From NCBI GenBank assembly GCA_036406675.1, contig DASXAO010000089.1, positions 1-64,000 on the forward strand: a DNA stretch of 64,000 nucleotides, given 5' to 3'. Below are positions 36,574 to 44,663 of the stretch, piece by piece. A program made the translations under genes and the position numbers. The notes beneath the pieces were generated by a model. It was not told where the DNA came from. It did no database searches and saw nothing but the letters and a program-made list of their open reading frames with translations. Numbering within the stretch: the first letter of the stretch is position 1; every line of letters begins with the position of its first letter. This DNA comes from SCGC-AG-212-J23 sp036406675 (GTDB lineage: Bacteria; Pseudomonadota; Gammaproteobacteria; Burkholderiales; SG8-39).

Positions 36574-37002
36574 TTACTGCGACTTCTTGGCTGGGTCCTG
36601 CGTGGACGAGGACGAGGAGCCGCTCGGGGTCGAGCTGCTGCTCGGCGAGGAGCTGCTCGCGCCGCTGCTGGGCGAGCTGGAGCTCGGGGAGCTGGAGCTG
36701 GAGCTCGGGGAGCTGGAGCTGGCGCCGCCCGAGGCGGTGCCGGACTTGGTGCTGTCGCTGGAGGCCGACCCGCTCATGCCCGACGACGAGCTCGAGGAGG
36801 GGCTGGCCGGGCTCGACGAAGACGACGGGCTCGACGAGCTGGACGAGGCGCCGCCAGACGGCGACGACGAAGGCGAGCTGCTGCTCGGTGAAGACGTGCT
36901 CGAGCTCGGGGAACCGGACGTCTTGCTGGAACTGGCGCCGCGGTCGCACGCGGCTAGACCAAGGGCAAGCGCCACTGCAACTGCGATAGCGGAAAGCTTC
37001 AT
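36574..37002 (-). CDS. Ser-rich low-complexity lipoprotein (paralogue A)
   Basis: 142 aa. A lipoprotein signal peptide (MKLSAIAVAVALALGLAAC, lipidated Cys 19) is followed by about 120 residues that are mostly Ser, with interspersed Pro, Gly and Ala, no folded domain, and a short charged end. A GGAGG ribosome site lies 8-9 nt before the ATG at 37002. The Ser tract is encoded by tcg/agc codons arranged in 6-18-nt repeats, so its length may vary. It is a paralogue of the next gene upstream on the strand. Possibly an extended surface or periplasmic spacer; function unknown. Confidence 0.75.
   Translation of the reverse strand: MKLSAIAVAVALALGLAACDRGASSSKTSGSPSSSTSSPSSSSPSSSPSGGASSSSSSPSSSSSPASPSSSSSSGMSGSASSDSTKSGTASGGASSSSPSSSSSSPSSSSPSSGASSSSPSSSSTPSGSSSSSTQDPAKKSQ
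36660..36730. repeat. Short tandem repeats in the Ser-rich tract
   Basis: The block GGAGCTGGAGCTCGGG recurs with small changes, giving runs of GAGCTGGAGCT and GGGGAGCT. On the minus strand these read as Ser/Pro codons. Such repeats allow slippage and length variation of the lipoprotein; no other element is seen here. Confidence 0.6.
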
Positions 37003-37118
37003 GTGTCCTCCATGGTTGGGGTACAAGGAAGCAGCAAATTGCGCGCCCGGCCTAAACCCTTGATTGAGAAGGGGCTAAACCGCGCGCGCAGAACACTTTT
37101 CCGTGGAGACGGAAGTTC

Positions 37119-37370
37119 TTACTTGCTGCTGGAGCTTCCCGAGCTGCTCGGGCTGCTCGGGCTCGAGCTCGGGCCCGACGGCGACTTCTTCGAAGCGCTG
37201 CTGCCGGTCGAGCCGGTGCTCGAGCTGCCGCTGGTGCCCGACGTGCTGGAGCCGCTCGGAGACGATGTTGCGCCGCCCGAGGCCGACTTGCCGTTGTCGC
37301 GATCGCACCCGGTAACGAGGACGGTTCCGAGGGACAACGCGAGTGCCGCCACCAATGCCGTAAATTTCAT
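37119..37370 (-). CDS. Ser-rich low-complexity lipoprotein (paralogue B)
   Basis: 83 aa. Signal peptide MKFTALVAALALSLGTVLVTGC with lipidated Cys 22, then CDRDNGKSASGG and a tail dominated by Ser, Gly, Thr and Pro. The CDR-(D/G)-(N/A) start of the mature part and the GGAGGT ribosome site after CCATGGAGG are shared with paralogue A, so the pair arose by duplication. A 116-bp gap without a gene separates the two. Confidence 0.72.
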   Translation of the reverse strand: MKFTALVAALALSLGTVLVTGCDRDNGKSASGGATSSPSGSSTSGTSGSSSTGSTGSSASKKSPSGPSSSPSSPSSSGSSSSK

Positions 37371-37413
37371 GCTCACCTCCATGGTTGTGTGTGCCAACTG
37401 AACGGAGCAAGGA

Positions 37414-37806
37414 ATGGACCGACAAACCGTTTTTACGAAGACCGTGCTCTACACGGATCACGACGGCCGTGCGAAATTCCGCGAGGAACGCGTGTTCCTC
37501 GTCGAAGGGACGCCGCAGTCGCGTCTTTCGGCACTCCTCCCCGCCTCCGGCTACCAGCTGCGGGAAAGCCCGGTCGGCTTCCGCAGCGAGTTCCACTGCA
37601 CGCCCAAGCCGCAGTGGGTGTTCATCCTGCAAGGCGAAATGGAGATCGGGCTCCAGGACGGCAGCTCGCGCTTGTTCTGCCCCGGAACGCACTTTTTTGC
37701 GGCCGACGTGCTGCCCGAAGGCGCGCGCTTCGACGCCAAGCTGCATGGACACTGGAGCGCGCAGCGCGGCGCCCAGCCGCTCGTCACGCTGTTCCTAAAG
37801 GTCTAG
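37414..37806 (+). CDS. Cupin-domain protein
   Basis: 130 aa, a single small beta-barrel with the FHCTPKPQWVFILQGEMEIG and FCPGTHFFAADVL pattern of one-domain cupins. The first metal motif lacks the usual HxH pair (here H-x4-PQW), so metal binding is doubtful. No signal peptide. It overlaps by 12 nt at the 3' end with the convergent hypothetical gene. Function unknown. Confidence 0.72.
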   Translation: MDRQTVFTKTVLYTDHDGRAKFREERVFLVEGTPQSRLSALLPASGYQLRESPVGFRSEFHCTPKPQWVFILQGEMEIGLQDGSSRLFCPGTHFFAADVLPEGARFDAKLHGHWSAQRGAQPLVTLFLKV

Positions 37807-38352
37807 CCGGCCGTAAAGCATGCTCGCCGCGCTGCGCTTCGCCCAGCGCAGGAGCGGCGGCGCGCTCGCCGCGAGATCGCTCCACTTGCGGTCGCTGACG
37901 AGCAGCGTGCACGAGCCGTCGGCGGCCGCGGTCGCAAGCACGAGCTGCTCGCGCTGGTGCGCGACTTCGGCGAACGCAGCCTCCACCGGCCCGCCGCGCG
38001 CGAGTCCCCGGAATTCGAGCAGCGCCGCGCCTTCGCCGTCGGCGCGGAACCAGTCGAGCAGCGCGTGCAGCGCCGCCTGCTCCCAGCCCAGGCGCAGGAG
38101 CGGCGTGCAGGACCTCAGCGCCACGAGGGGCAGGCCCTGGTAGAGCGCGGGCGCGCCGAACGGGACCAGCGCGGCGAGCTTGCCGCGGCCGCGCGCGCCG
38201 GTCCACACGAGCACGCAGCGCGTGCCCTCGTGGCGCGGCTGGTCCAGGCGCGAGTTTTCCGCGCAGTGAAGGGCGAGATCCGCGCAGTCGGCCGCGACCG
38301 CCGAAAGGTCGCTGCGCTGTCGCAGCACGGTCACGCTGAAGGCCCCGTCCAT
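37795..38352 (-). CDS. Hypothetical protein, weakly like the N-half of CelD/BcsL acetyltransferases
   Basis: 185 aa. Segments such as GRGKLAALVPFGAPALYQGLP and ALLDWFRADGEGAALLEFRGL resemble the first half of the CelD/BcsL (GNAT-fold) proteins found in polysaccharide clusters, which are about twice as long. The second, acetyl-CoA-binding half is absent, so this could be a truncated relative or an unrelated protein. No signal peptide. Located 62 nt downstream of the DUF445 gene on the same strand. Confidence 0.5.
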   Translation of the reverse strand: MDGAFSVTVLRQRSDLSAVAADCADLALHCAENSRLDQPRHEGTRCVLVWTGARGRGKLAALVPFGAPALYQGLPLVALRSCTPLLRLGWEQAALHALLDWFRADGEGAALLEFRGLARGGPVEAAFAEVAHQREQLVLATAAADGSCTLLVSDRKWSDLAASAPPLLRWAKRSAASMLYGRLDL

Positions 38353-38414
38353 TCCGTACGCGCAGCAATGGCGGTGCCTCGCGGCGACGCATGGTCCATC
38401 CGGCCCATGCGCGC

Positions 38415-39644
38415 CTAGGACAGGAGCTGAGTCAGGGCGGCGATCGCGAGGCCTGCCAGGGCGCCGACGACCGTGCCGTTGATGCGGATGTACTGAAGAT
38501 CGGGCCCGATGTGGCGCTCCAGCTCGGCCACCAGCTTCTCCTGCTGCCACGACAGGATCTGGTCCTCGATGAAGCGGCCGAACTTGGCGCGGTGCTCCTC
38601 CACGAGCGAGGGCAGCGCGGAAAGAATCTGCTCGTCGATCCACGCGCGGATCGCCGGATCGGCGTCGAGCTTCTCGCCGAGCTCGACGATGAGGCCGGGC
38701 AGGCGTCCGCGCATGCCGCCGGGCAGCCAGGCGCGAAACGCGTCCCACAGGCCGCCGACATAGCCGGCGAGGGCCGGATTGTCGAGCGCGTCGTCGCGCA
38801 TCCGGTGGATCTTCGCGCGCGTGGCCGGATCGCTCTTCAGGCGCTCGATGAAGCGGCGCACGAAGGCGTCGAAGCGCGCGCGCAGCTCGTGCTCGCGGTC
38901 GCGCCTCACGTCCGACACCTTCTTGAGCGCGACGTCTACGATCTTCAGCGCCGCGCGCTCGTCGAGCTTGAGGTCGAGCATCTGGTTGATGACGCGCAGC
39001 AGCGCGGGCGAGCTCTTGCGCACCTCTTCCGCGATGAAACGCCGCGTGGCCTCGCGCGCAAGAAGCTCGTCGAGCCCCGCGAGCGCCTCGTCGAGAAGCG
39101 CGTGGTGGCGTTCGTTTTCCGTCAGAACGTCGAGCAGCTGGGCGAGGGCGGCGGCGACGTCGGCCCGCCCGAGCGCATCCGTGACGGTGCGGGCGAGAAA
39201 GGCGCGCACCCGCTCGTCGTCGACCGCGCTCAGCGCGTAGCTCACCAGCCGCGTCGCGTAGGCGGCGAGCGTCTCCGCGTTCTCGCGCCGGATCAGCCAG
39301 CGGCATAGCGTTTCCGCGGGGCGAAGCGCGGCGATGCGGGCCACCACCGCCGCCGAGCTGAGGAAGTTCTGCTGGATGAACTGCGAGAGGCCTTCGGCGA
39401 TGCGCGCCTTGTTGCGCGGCAGGATGGCGGTGTGCGGGATGAAGCGCAGGTTGAGCGGATGGTGGAACAGCGCAACGACCGCGAACCAGTCCGCGATGGC
39501 GCCGATCATGGCCGCCTCGGCCGCGGCCGCGACGTAGTGAAGCCAGGGCCTCCCGGGCTCCAGGGCGCGCGCCGCGACGTAGACCGCGCCGGCGAAGACG
39601 AGCAGCCCGGTCGCGAGGAGCTTCATGCGTTGGAGTTTGTTCAT
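38415..39644 (-). CDS. DUF445 (YjiN-like) membrane protein
   Basis: 409 aa. Two N-terminal helices (about 8-28 and 32-60, with IGAIADWFAVVALFHHPL), a long helical charged central part (about 80-370) and a C-terminal helix (VVGALAGLAIAALTQLL) match DUF445 proteins. Function is not established. An ATG at 39644 was preferred over an upstream TTG and an internal ATG at 39626. A strong hairpin lies just before it. Confidence 0.88.
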   Translation of the reverse strand: MNKLQRMKLLATGLLVFAGAVYVAARALEPGRPWLHYVAAAAEAAMIGAIADWFAVVALFHHPLNLRFIPHTAILPRNKARIAEGLSQFIQQNFLSSAAVVARIAALRPAETLCRWLIRRENAETLAAYATRLVSYALSAVDDERVRAFLARTVTDALGRADVAAALAQLLDVLTENERHHALLDEALAGLDELLAREATRRFIAEEVRKSSPALLRVINQMLDLKLDERAALKIVDVALKKVSDVRRDREHELRARFDAFVRRFIERLKSDPATRAKIHRMRDDALDNPALAGYVGGLWDAFRAWLPGGMRGRLPGLIVELGEKLDADPAIRAWIDEQILSALPSLVEEHRAKFGRFIEDQILSWQQEKLVAELERHIGPDLQYIRINGTVVGALAGLAIAALTQLLS

Positions 39645-39664
39645 TTTCGAGGGACGCAAAAAGA

Positions 39665-39696
39665 AATCGGGTCAGGGCGGCTGCCCTGACCCGATT
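39665..39696 (-). terminator. Perfect 14-bp hairpin terminator, REP-like core
   Basis: The stem AATCGGGTCAGGGC pairs perfectly with GCCCTGACCCGATT around a GGCT loop. On the minus strand it is followed by TCTTTTTGCG, so it is a good terminator for the gene at 39741-40130. Its GGGTCAGGG core recurs in two other hairpins at gene ends near 41.3 and 44.6 kb. Confidence 0.8.
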
Positions 39697-39740
39697 GTGA
39701 ACCACTGCGGCCGGCGCTCTCGACGCCGCTTTTGACGCCG

Positions 39741-40130
39741 CTACTGGCTGCGCTCGAAAGGATCTGTGGCGTCGAACCGGTCCCACGCCGCCCGCGCGGC
39801 ATGGCGGTTGCGATCCCAGCCCAGCCGCGAGCCGCGGTGTTCGCGCTCGTATGCGGCTCTCAGCTCGGGCTCGACCTCGTCGAAGCGGCGGCCTTCGTGG
39901 CGGGCGCGGCCTTCCCATCCGGCTCGGTAGCCAGGGTGGTAGTCGTCATAGGTCATCCCGGCCTCGTAGTAGGGCTGGCTGGCGTAGTTCTCCCGCCAAT
40001 AGGCCTCCTCGCCGGCGGGATCGAGCATCTCGGCGATACCCCGGGCGCCCGGGCCGCCCACCGGCTGCGCGCGCCGCTCGAAACCGCTGCGCCGCTCCGC
40101 GTTTCTACGCTCGGGTGTAAACCCTGCCAT
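39741..40130 (-). CDS. Conserved hypothetical protein (YWRENY / DYHPGYR family)
   Basis: 129 aa, hydrophilic and rich in Tyr, Arg and Asp/Glu. The core EAYWRENYASQPYYEAG ... DDYHPGYRAGWEG ... WDRNRHAARAAWDRFD matches an uncharacterised proteobacterial family, often found with stress-response genes. No signal peptide or membrane helix. Followed by the strong hairpin above. Confidence 0.7.
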   Translation of the reverse strand: MAGFTPERRNAERRSGFERRAQPVGGPGARGIAEMLDPAGEEAYWRENYASQPYYEAGMTYDDYHPGYRAGWEGRARHEGRRFDEVEPELRAAYEREHRGSRLGWDRNRHAARAAWDRFDATDPFERSQ

Positions 40131-40197
40131 CGCGACTTCTCCTATGCAAAAAGCTGCTGTTCAATCGTGTCCGATACGCCGCAAAATACGTGCCGCC

Positions 40198-41271
40198 ATG
40201 AAAATCACTTCCATCGAGACCTGCCTTCTCACGATCCCCACGCCACGGCCGATATCGACCGAGTGGCCGCACCACAAGTTCGTCGTCGCCGACATCGAGA
40301 CCGACGAAGGCGTGCGCGGCCAGGGCTACAGCATGGTGTTCGGCGGCGGCGGCGCGGAAGCCGTGCTGGCGTACCTCGATGCGCGGCTCAAGGGCCTGCT
40401 GATCGGCGAGGATCCGCTCCAGGTCGAGCGCCTGTGGGACAAGATGTACCGCGGCGACCGCGGCGTGCGGCGAGTCGGCATCGCCGGCATGGCGATCTCC
40501 GCGCTCGACATCGCGCTGTGGGATCTCGCCGGCAAGGCGGCCGGGCTGCCGCTCTACAGGCTGTGGGGCGGCTACACCGACCGCGTGAGCGCCTACGGCA
40601 GCGGCGGCTGGGGCAAGTACACCGAGGCGGAGCTCATCGCCGAGGCGGAGCGGTATGCCGCCGCCGGCTGCCGGTACTACAAGATGAAGATCCACCATCC
40701 GGACCCGAAGGTGAACCGAGCGCGGGTCGAAGCGGTGCGCAAGGCGCTGCCGGGCATGCGCATGATGGTGGACGTGAACCAGAAGCTCGACCTCGAAGGC
40801 AACCGCCGCCAGGCGGCGCTGCTCGAGGAGTTCGACCTGGTGTGGTACGAGGAGCCGGTGCTGGCGGACGACCTGGCGCTGTGCGAAGAGGTGGCGAAGG
40901 CGATCCGCATTCCGGTCGCCACCGGCGAAAACAACTACACGCGCTACGAGTTCCGCGAGCTGATCGAGCGCAAGGCCGCGCGCTACCTGATGCCCGACGT
41001 GTGCCGCGCCAACGGCTACAGCGAGACGCTGAAGATCGGCCACCTCGCCGCGGCCCACGGCATCGCGGTTGCGCCGCACGTCGTGCACGAGCTCTCGATC
41101 CAGGTGTGCGGCGCGCTGTCCAACGGCTTCCTGGTCGAGTACATGGACTGGGCGCCGAAGGACCTGTTCGAGGAGCTTCCGCCCTGCAAGGACGGCGAGT
41201 TCCGGATCCCCGCGAAGCCCGGGCATGGCATCGCCATCACCAAGGAAGCGCTGAAGAAATACCGGACCTGA
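40198..41271 (+). CDS. Mandelate racemase/muconate-lactonizing-type enzyme (enolase superfamily)
   Basis: 357 aa. N-terminal capping domain (about 1-125), then a TIM barrel with the catalytic KxK in YYKMKIH, metal ligands D (DVNQ), E (YEEP) and E (TGENN), and a general-base His in PHVVHE. Full length. Enzymes of this group dehydrate sugar acids or racemise/cycloisomerise carboxylates. Substrate undefined; the neighbours do not point to a pathway. The ATG at 40198 fits the conserved MKITSIE start. Confidence 0.9.
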   Translation: MKITSIETCLLTIPTPRPISTEWPHHKFVVADIETDEGVRGQGYSMVFGGGGAEAVLAYLDARLKGLLIGEDPLQVERLWDKMYRGDRGVRRVGIAGMAISALDIALWDLAGKAAGLPLYRLWGGYTDRVSAYGSGGWGKYTEAELIAEAERYAAAGCRYYKMKIHHPDPKVNRARVEAVRKALPGMRMMVDVNQKLDLEGNRRQAALLEEFDLVWYEEPVLADDLALCEEVAKAIRIPVATGENNYTRYEFRELIERKAARYLMPDVCRANGYSETLKIGHLAAAHGIAVAPHVVHELSIQVCGALSNGFLVEYMDWAPKDLFEELPPCKDGEFRIPAKPGHGIAITKEALKKYRT

Positions 41272-41273
41272 AA

Positions 41274-41321
41274 CAGGGACGGACCATGTTTCCCTTCGGG
41301 GAAAATTCGTGGTCCGCCCTG
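41274..41321 (+). terminator. Imperfect REP-like hairpin between convergent genes
   Basis: The left arm CAGGGACGGACCATGTTTCC pairs with the right arm GGAAAATTCGTGGTCCGCCC plus TG, with a few unpaired bases, around a TTCG loop. It is followed by an AT-rich ATTTCTTGTTCTTC. It lies between the enolase-superfamily gene and the convergent VWA gene and could act as a bidirectional terminator or a dispersed palindrome. Confidence 0.55.
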
Positions 41322-41352
41322 ATTTCTTGTTCTTCTTGCTTCTTGTTCGTGC

Positions 41353-42012
41353 TTAGCCTCGCGCCAGAATCGCGTCCAGGCGGTCGAGGTTGTTGATCAC
41401 GCGCCACTCGCGCGCGCCCGCGGTCTCGACCCGCTTCTGCCAGGCCTCGAGGCGGCCCATGTACTTGCGCGGATCGATGTTGTCGGTCTTCAGCTTCACC
41501 ACGTTGACCGCCACCACCCGGATGCCCTTGAGGGTGATCGGGAAGTCGCGCTGCGTCACCTTGTCGAGCTCCTCCTGCATGTCGGAGAAGATGATGATGG
41601 TCTTGCTGCCGGCGCCGGTCTCGTTCAGAAACTCGGCGCCCTGGATGAGCCCGCCGGTGATGTCGGTATAGCGGCTACCCGACACCGCGCGGAACGAGTT
41701 CTCGATGCGCTCCCGGAACGCGCGCTTCTGCGCGTTCTCCTGGGAGGGCCGGGAGTCGAAGGTGGCCTTGGCGACGATGTCCTTCTCGCTGAAGCTGCGG
41801 CTCTGCACCCGCGCCACGGCGAGCGAATCGCCCGCCTGGAGCGACCCAAGCAGGTAGTTGATGATCACCTGCGCCTTGCCGGCTTCCTGGGCGTAGGTGC
41901 CCGAGGTGTCGACCAGCATGTAGACCGCGTGCGTGTGGCTGCGCGAATCGACGCAGCCGGTGGCGGCCAGCACGGCCGCGGGCAGCGCGGCCAGGAAGTG
42001 GCGTCTTTTCAT
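41353..42012 (-). CDS. Von Willebrand factor A-domain lipoprotein
   Basis: 219 aa. Basic N-terminus and hydrophobic leader ending LAATGC (lipidated Cys 20). The rest is a VWA fold with a MIDAS-like set: D35-T-S37-G-T39 at the first strand, Thr in YTDITGG, and Asp in IIIFSDMQEEL. Canonical DxSxS reads DxSxT, which can still bind metal. VWA domains mediate protein-protein contacts. It lies 12 nt downstream of the large coiled-coil membrane protein gene and is presumably its partner. Confidence 0.82.
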   Translation of the reverse strand: MKRRHFLAALPAAVLAATGCVDSRSHTHAVYMLVDTSGTYAQEAGKAQVIINYLLGSLQAGDSLAVARVQSRSFSEKDIVAKATFDSRPSQENAQKRAFRERIENSFRAVSGSRYTDITGGLIQGAEFLNETGAGSKTIIIFSDMQEELDKVTQRDFPITLKGIRVVAVNVVKLKTDNIDPRKYMGRLEAWQKRVETAGAREWRVINNLDRLDAILARG

Positions 42013-42024
42013 GTCGGCTCTCCC

Positions 42025-43473
42025 TTAGGCGTGGGTGCGCTCGAGGTCGACGTCGACGTCGAGCTTGGAGGGACGCTCCGAGCGCGAGCCCTTCCACATG
42101 CGCTCGGCCATCAGCGGCACCACGATGAAGACGTCGTAAAGCTTGATCAGCACGCGGCTCGTCTGCCGGGCGACGTTGCCCAGCACCCGCATCAGGAACG
42201 CAGCCGAGCGCAGCAGCGCCAGCACGAACACGCCGCCCACGGTGCGGCTGGAATGGATCACCGACTCGAGCGGGATGGCGATGAACGCGAGCGCGAAAGG
42301 CAGGATGAAGCCGAGCAGCATCTGGCCCGCGGTCGGGATGCTCGACATCCAGCCATCGTGCGTCTGCGCCTGCACGGTGGAGAGCGACTGCAGCAGCGCC
42401 TGCTTGTCGGCGATCAGCATGTCGCGCATCAGGGCGAGCGCCGCTTCGACGCCGGCCAGGATGACGAGCAGCGTGAGCGCGATCCATAGCATGCGCGTGC
42501 GCAGCCGGTCGTTCAGGTTGGCGATGCGCGGGAAAAGGTGCGTGATCCTCAGCGCCTCGAGCAGGAACAGGCCCATCGAGGCCTCGACGAAGATGATCAC
42601 CAGCGCGGCCACCTCGGAGGTGCGCAGCGTGCTCGTGATGTAGTCGCCCGCCCCCACCATCTCGGACATCGGCAGCGCGATCAGCTTGAAGTTGATGAAG
42701 GCGCCGCCCGCGGCCACGCACATGACGAGGAGCGAGGTCGCGAACTGGGTGAACCCCGACACCGTGAGCGCGTGCTGCGCCTTGTCGGTGCCTTCGTTGA
42801 TCTGCTCGTAGATCGCCATGTGGGCGTCGACGGTGCGCACGTTGGCCTGCAGGCGCGCCATGTTCTGCTCGACCTGGACCAGGTTCTTGTCCACCGAGCG
42901 CCAGAACGGCATGAAGCTCTCGAGGATCTTGTGGCGCCGCTCGTACGAGCGGCGGTAGTCGGCGAGCGTCTTGTCGTGGATCGAGGTGATCGAGCGCTTG
43001 ATCTCCTCGAGCACCCGCAGCACCAGCTCGTTGCCGCCGGTCTTGACGTTGGCGACCGCGGCGACCGCCTCGGTCCACTCCGGGGGCGGCGGCGGAACCT
43101 CGCCGCACTTCTTGTAGTCCTCCTCGATGCGGGTGATCTCGTCGAGGAGCTTCCTCTGCAGCGCCGGGTAGCCCTGCAGCTCGCGCTGCACGATCACGCC
43201 CAGGCGCTCGAACTCGCGCTCCACGCGCTGCCCGACCTCGTGCTTGCCGTGGGCGAGCAGCACCGCCTTGTTGCGGGCCTGCACTTCGGCCGCGGCCGCG
43301 AGCAGCCAGCGCGCCGCCATGCGCAGCGGCCCGCTCAGGGTGTGGCCGACGGAGCGGAGCAGGCCGTGCATCGGCGCGCGCGCCGCGTACATGAAGGCCA
43401 TGGCGAGCAGCGCCACGGCGAGAAACGAAACCGCGAAATTCTCGGGCCAGATCATCCAGGCTTGCGAACTCAT
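42025..43473 (-). CDS. Large membrane protein with coiled-coil domain, unknown family
   Basis: 482 aa. One N-terminal helix (about 10-30), a long hydrophilic helical region (about 55-225) with heptad-like spacing, then five to six helices (about 225-248, 268-290, 310-332, 372-396, 402-422 and possibly 432-450) and a charged C-terminus ending in VDVDLERTHA. I recognise no established family. The start at 43473 follows a GGGGAGAG ribosome site. Encoded with a VWA lipoprotein, so the two may form an envelope-spanning complex. Divergent from the MetE-like gene. Confidence 0.75.
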   Translation of the reverse strand: MSSQAWMIWPENFAVSFLAVALLAMAFMYAARAPMHGLLRSVGHTLSGPLRMAARWLLAAAAEVQARNKAVLLAHGKHEVGQRVEREFERLGVIVQRELQGYPALQRKLLDEITRIEEDYKKCGEVPPPPPEWTEAVAAVANVKTGGNELVLRVLEEIKRSITSIHDKTLADYRRSYERRHKILESFMPFWRSVDKNLVQVEQNMARLQANVRTVDAHMAIYEQINEGTDKAQHALTVSGFTQFATSLLVMCVAAGGAFINFKLIALPMSEMVGAGDYITSTLRTSEVAALVIIFVEASMGLFLLEALRITHLFPRIANLNDRLRTRMLWIALTLLVILAGVEAALALMRDMLIADKQALLQSLSTVQAQTHDGWMSSIPTAGQMLLGFILPFALAFIAIPLESVIHSSRTVGGVFVLALLRSAAFLMRVLGNVARQTSRVLIKLYDVFIVVPLMAERMWKGSRSERPSKLDVDVDLERTHA

Positions 43474-43625
43474 GGGACTCTCCCCTTTTTGCGTCTTACA
43501 AGTTAAAACAGAATGCCCGCCGGGCGCTCGACAATCTGTTGTTTTTGAGGAACTATGCCCCCGGCTGGGCGAGGAAAATCTCCTTTCTGTTGGCAATTCG
43601 AGACGCGCGAAAAAACGGATGAAAA

Positions 43626-44648
43626 ATGCTCATTGAAACCACGGTCGTCGGCAGCTACCCGCAACCCAACTGGCTCATCCACCGCGATCGCCTGGGCTCG
43701 AAAGTGCCGCGCGTGCGTGCGCCGGAAATCTGGAAGGTCGAAGAAAAATGCCTGGAGGAGGCGCAGGACGACGCCACCCTGATCGCGATCCGCGACATGG
43801 AGCGCGCCGGCCTCGACATCATCACCGACGGCGAGATGCGGCGCGAGAGCTACTCGAACCGCTTCGCCACCGCGCTCCAGGGCGTCGACATCGTCAATCC
43901 CGGAACCACGATCAACCGCAGCGGCGGACAATCCGTGGTGCCGCGCATAGCAGGTCCTGTGAAAAGGGCCCGACCCATCGAAATCAGGGACGTGGAGTTC
44001 CTGCGGCGCAGCACCACGAAGCGCATCAAGATCACCCTGCCGGGTCCCTTCACCATGACGCAGCAGGCGCAGGACGACTATTACCGCGACGAGGAAGCCC
44101 TCGCGATGGCGTTCGCCGCCGCAGTCAACGAGGAAATGCGCGACCTCAAGGCCGCCGGCGCCGACGTGATCCAGCTCGACGAGCCGTGGCTCCAGGCGCG
44201 TGCCGACCGCGCCGCGCGCTATGGCGTCAAGGCGATCAACCGCGCCCTGCAGGGCATCGAGGGAACCACGGTGGTGCATCTTTGCTTCGGCTACGCCGCC
44301 GCCGTCAAGGGCAAGCCGAGCGGCTATTCCTTCCTGCCGCAGCTCGCCGACACGACCGCGTCGCAGATCTCCATCGAGGCGGCGCAGCCGCGCCTCGACC
44401 TTGCGGTTCTAAGCGAGCTGGGGAAAAAGACGGTGATGCTGGGGGTCATCGATCTCGGCACCACGGAAGTCGAAACGCCGCAAACCGTCGCCGAGCGCAT
44501 CCGCGCCGGCCTGAAGCACGTTCCGGCCGAGCGGCTCGTGGTCGCGCCCGACTGCGGCATGAAGTACCTCTCGCGCGACGTCGCCTTCTCCAAGCTGGTA
44601 TCCCTAGTGGAGGGCGCGAAGATGGTTCGAACGGAAATCGGGGTCTGA
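43626..44648 (+). CDS. MetE C-domain-like cobalamin-independent methyltransferase
   Basis: 340 aa, equal to the catalytic C-terminal barrel of MetE without its N-terminal domain. The zinc ligands can be placed: H218 and C220 (VVHLCFGY), E251 and C310 (APDCGMKYL). Such short proteins transfer methyl groups to thiols (core Met synthases or corrinoid-linked methyltransferases). 152 bp separate it from the divergent membrane protein gene; no cobalamin or SAM riboswitch was recognised there. A hairpin covers the stop codon. Confidence 0.88.
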   Translation: MLIETTVVGSYPQPNWLIHRDRLGSKVPRVRAPEIWKVEEKCLEEAQDDATLIAIRDMERAGLDIITDGEMRRESYSNRFATALQGVDIVNPGTTINRSGGQSVVPRIAGPVKRARPIEIRDVEFLRRSTTKRIKITLPGPFTMTQQAQDDYYRDEEALAMAFAAAVNEEMRDLKAAGADVIQLDEPWLQARADRAARYGVKAINRALQGIEGTTVVHLCFGYAAAVKGKPSGYSFLPQLADTTASQISIEAAQPRLDLAVLSELGKKTVMLGVIDLGTTEVETPQTVAERIRAGLKHVPAERLVVAPDCGMKYLSRDVAFSKLVSLVEGAKMVRTEIGV

Positions 44649-44656
44649 CCCTGATT
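44636..44656 (+). terminator. REP-like hairpin at the end of the MetE-like gene
   Basis: AATCGGGGTC pairs with GACCCTGATT with one mismatch and a one-base loop, followed by CTTTTCTTC. It includes the stop codon of the MetE-like gene. The core resembles the hairpin at 39.67 kb (GGGTC...GACCC flanked by AATC/GATT). Confidence 0.55.
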
Positions 44657-44663
44657 CTTTTCT

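Noticed and set aside
36587..37063. Acidic Leu/Glu-rich frame opposite the Ser-rich lipoprotein
   Set aside because: It is the complement of the Ser-codon repeats; the minus strand has a lipobox, a good ribosome site and a paralogue next door.
41353..43473. VWA/membrane pair as a known antiphage system such as Zorya
   Set aside because: No MotA/MotB-like features, helicase or nuclease genes are present around it.
43474..43625. Possible riboswitch ahead of the MetE-like gene
   Set aside because: I could not find conserved cobalamin, SAM or SAH riboswitch cores in the 152 bp; only a short GC-rich inverted repeat is visible.
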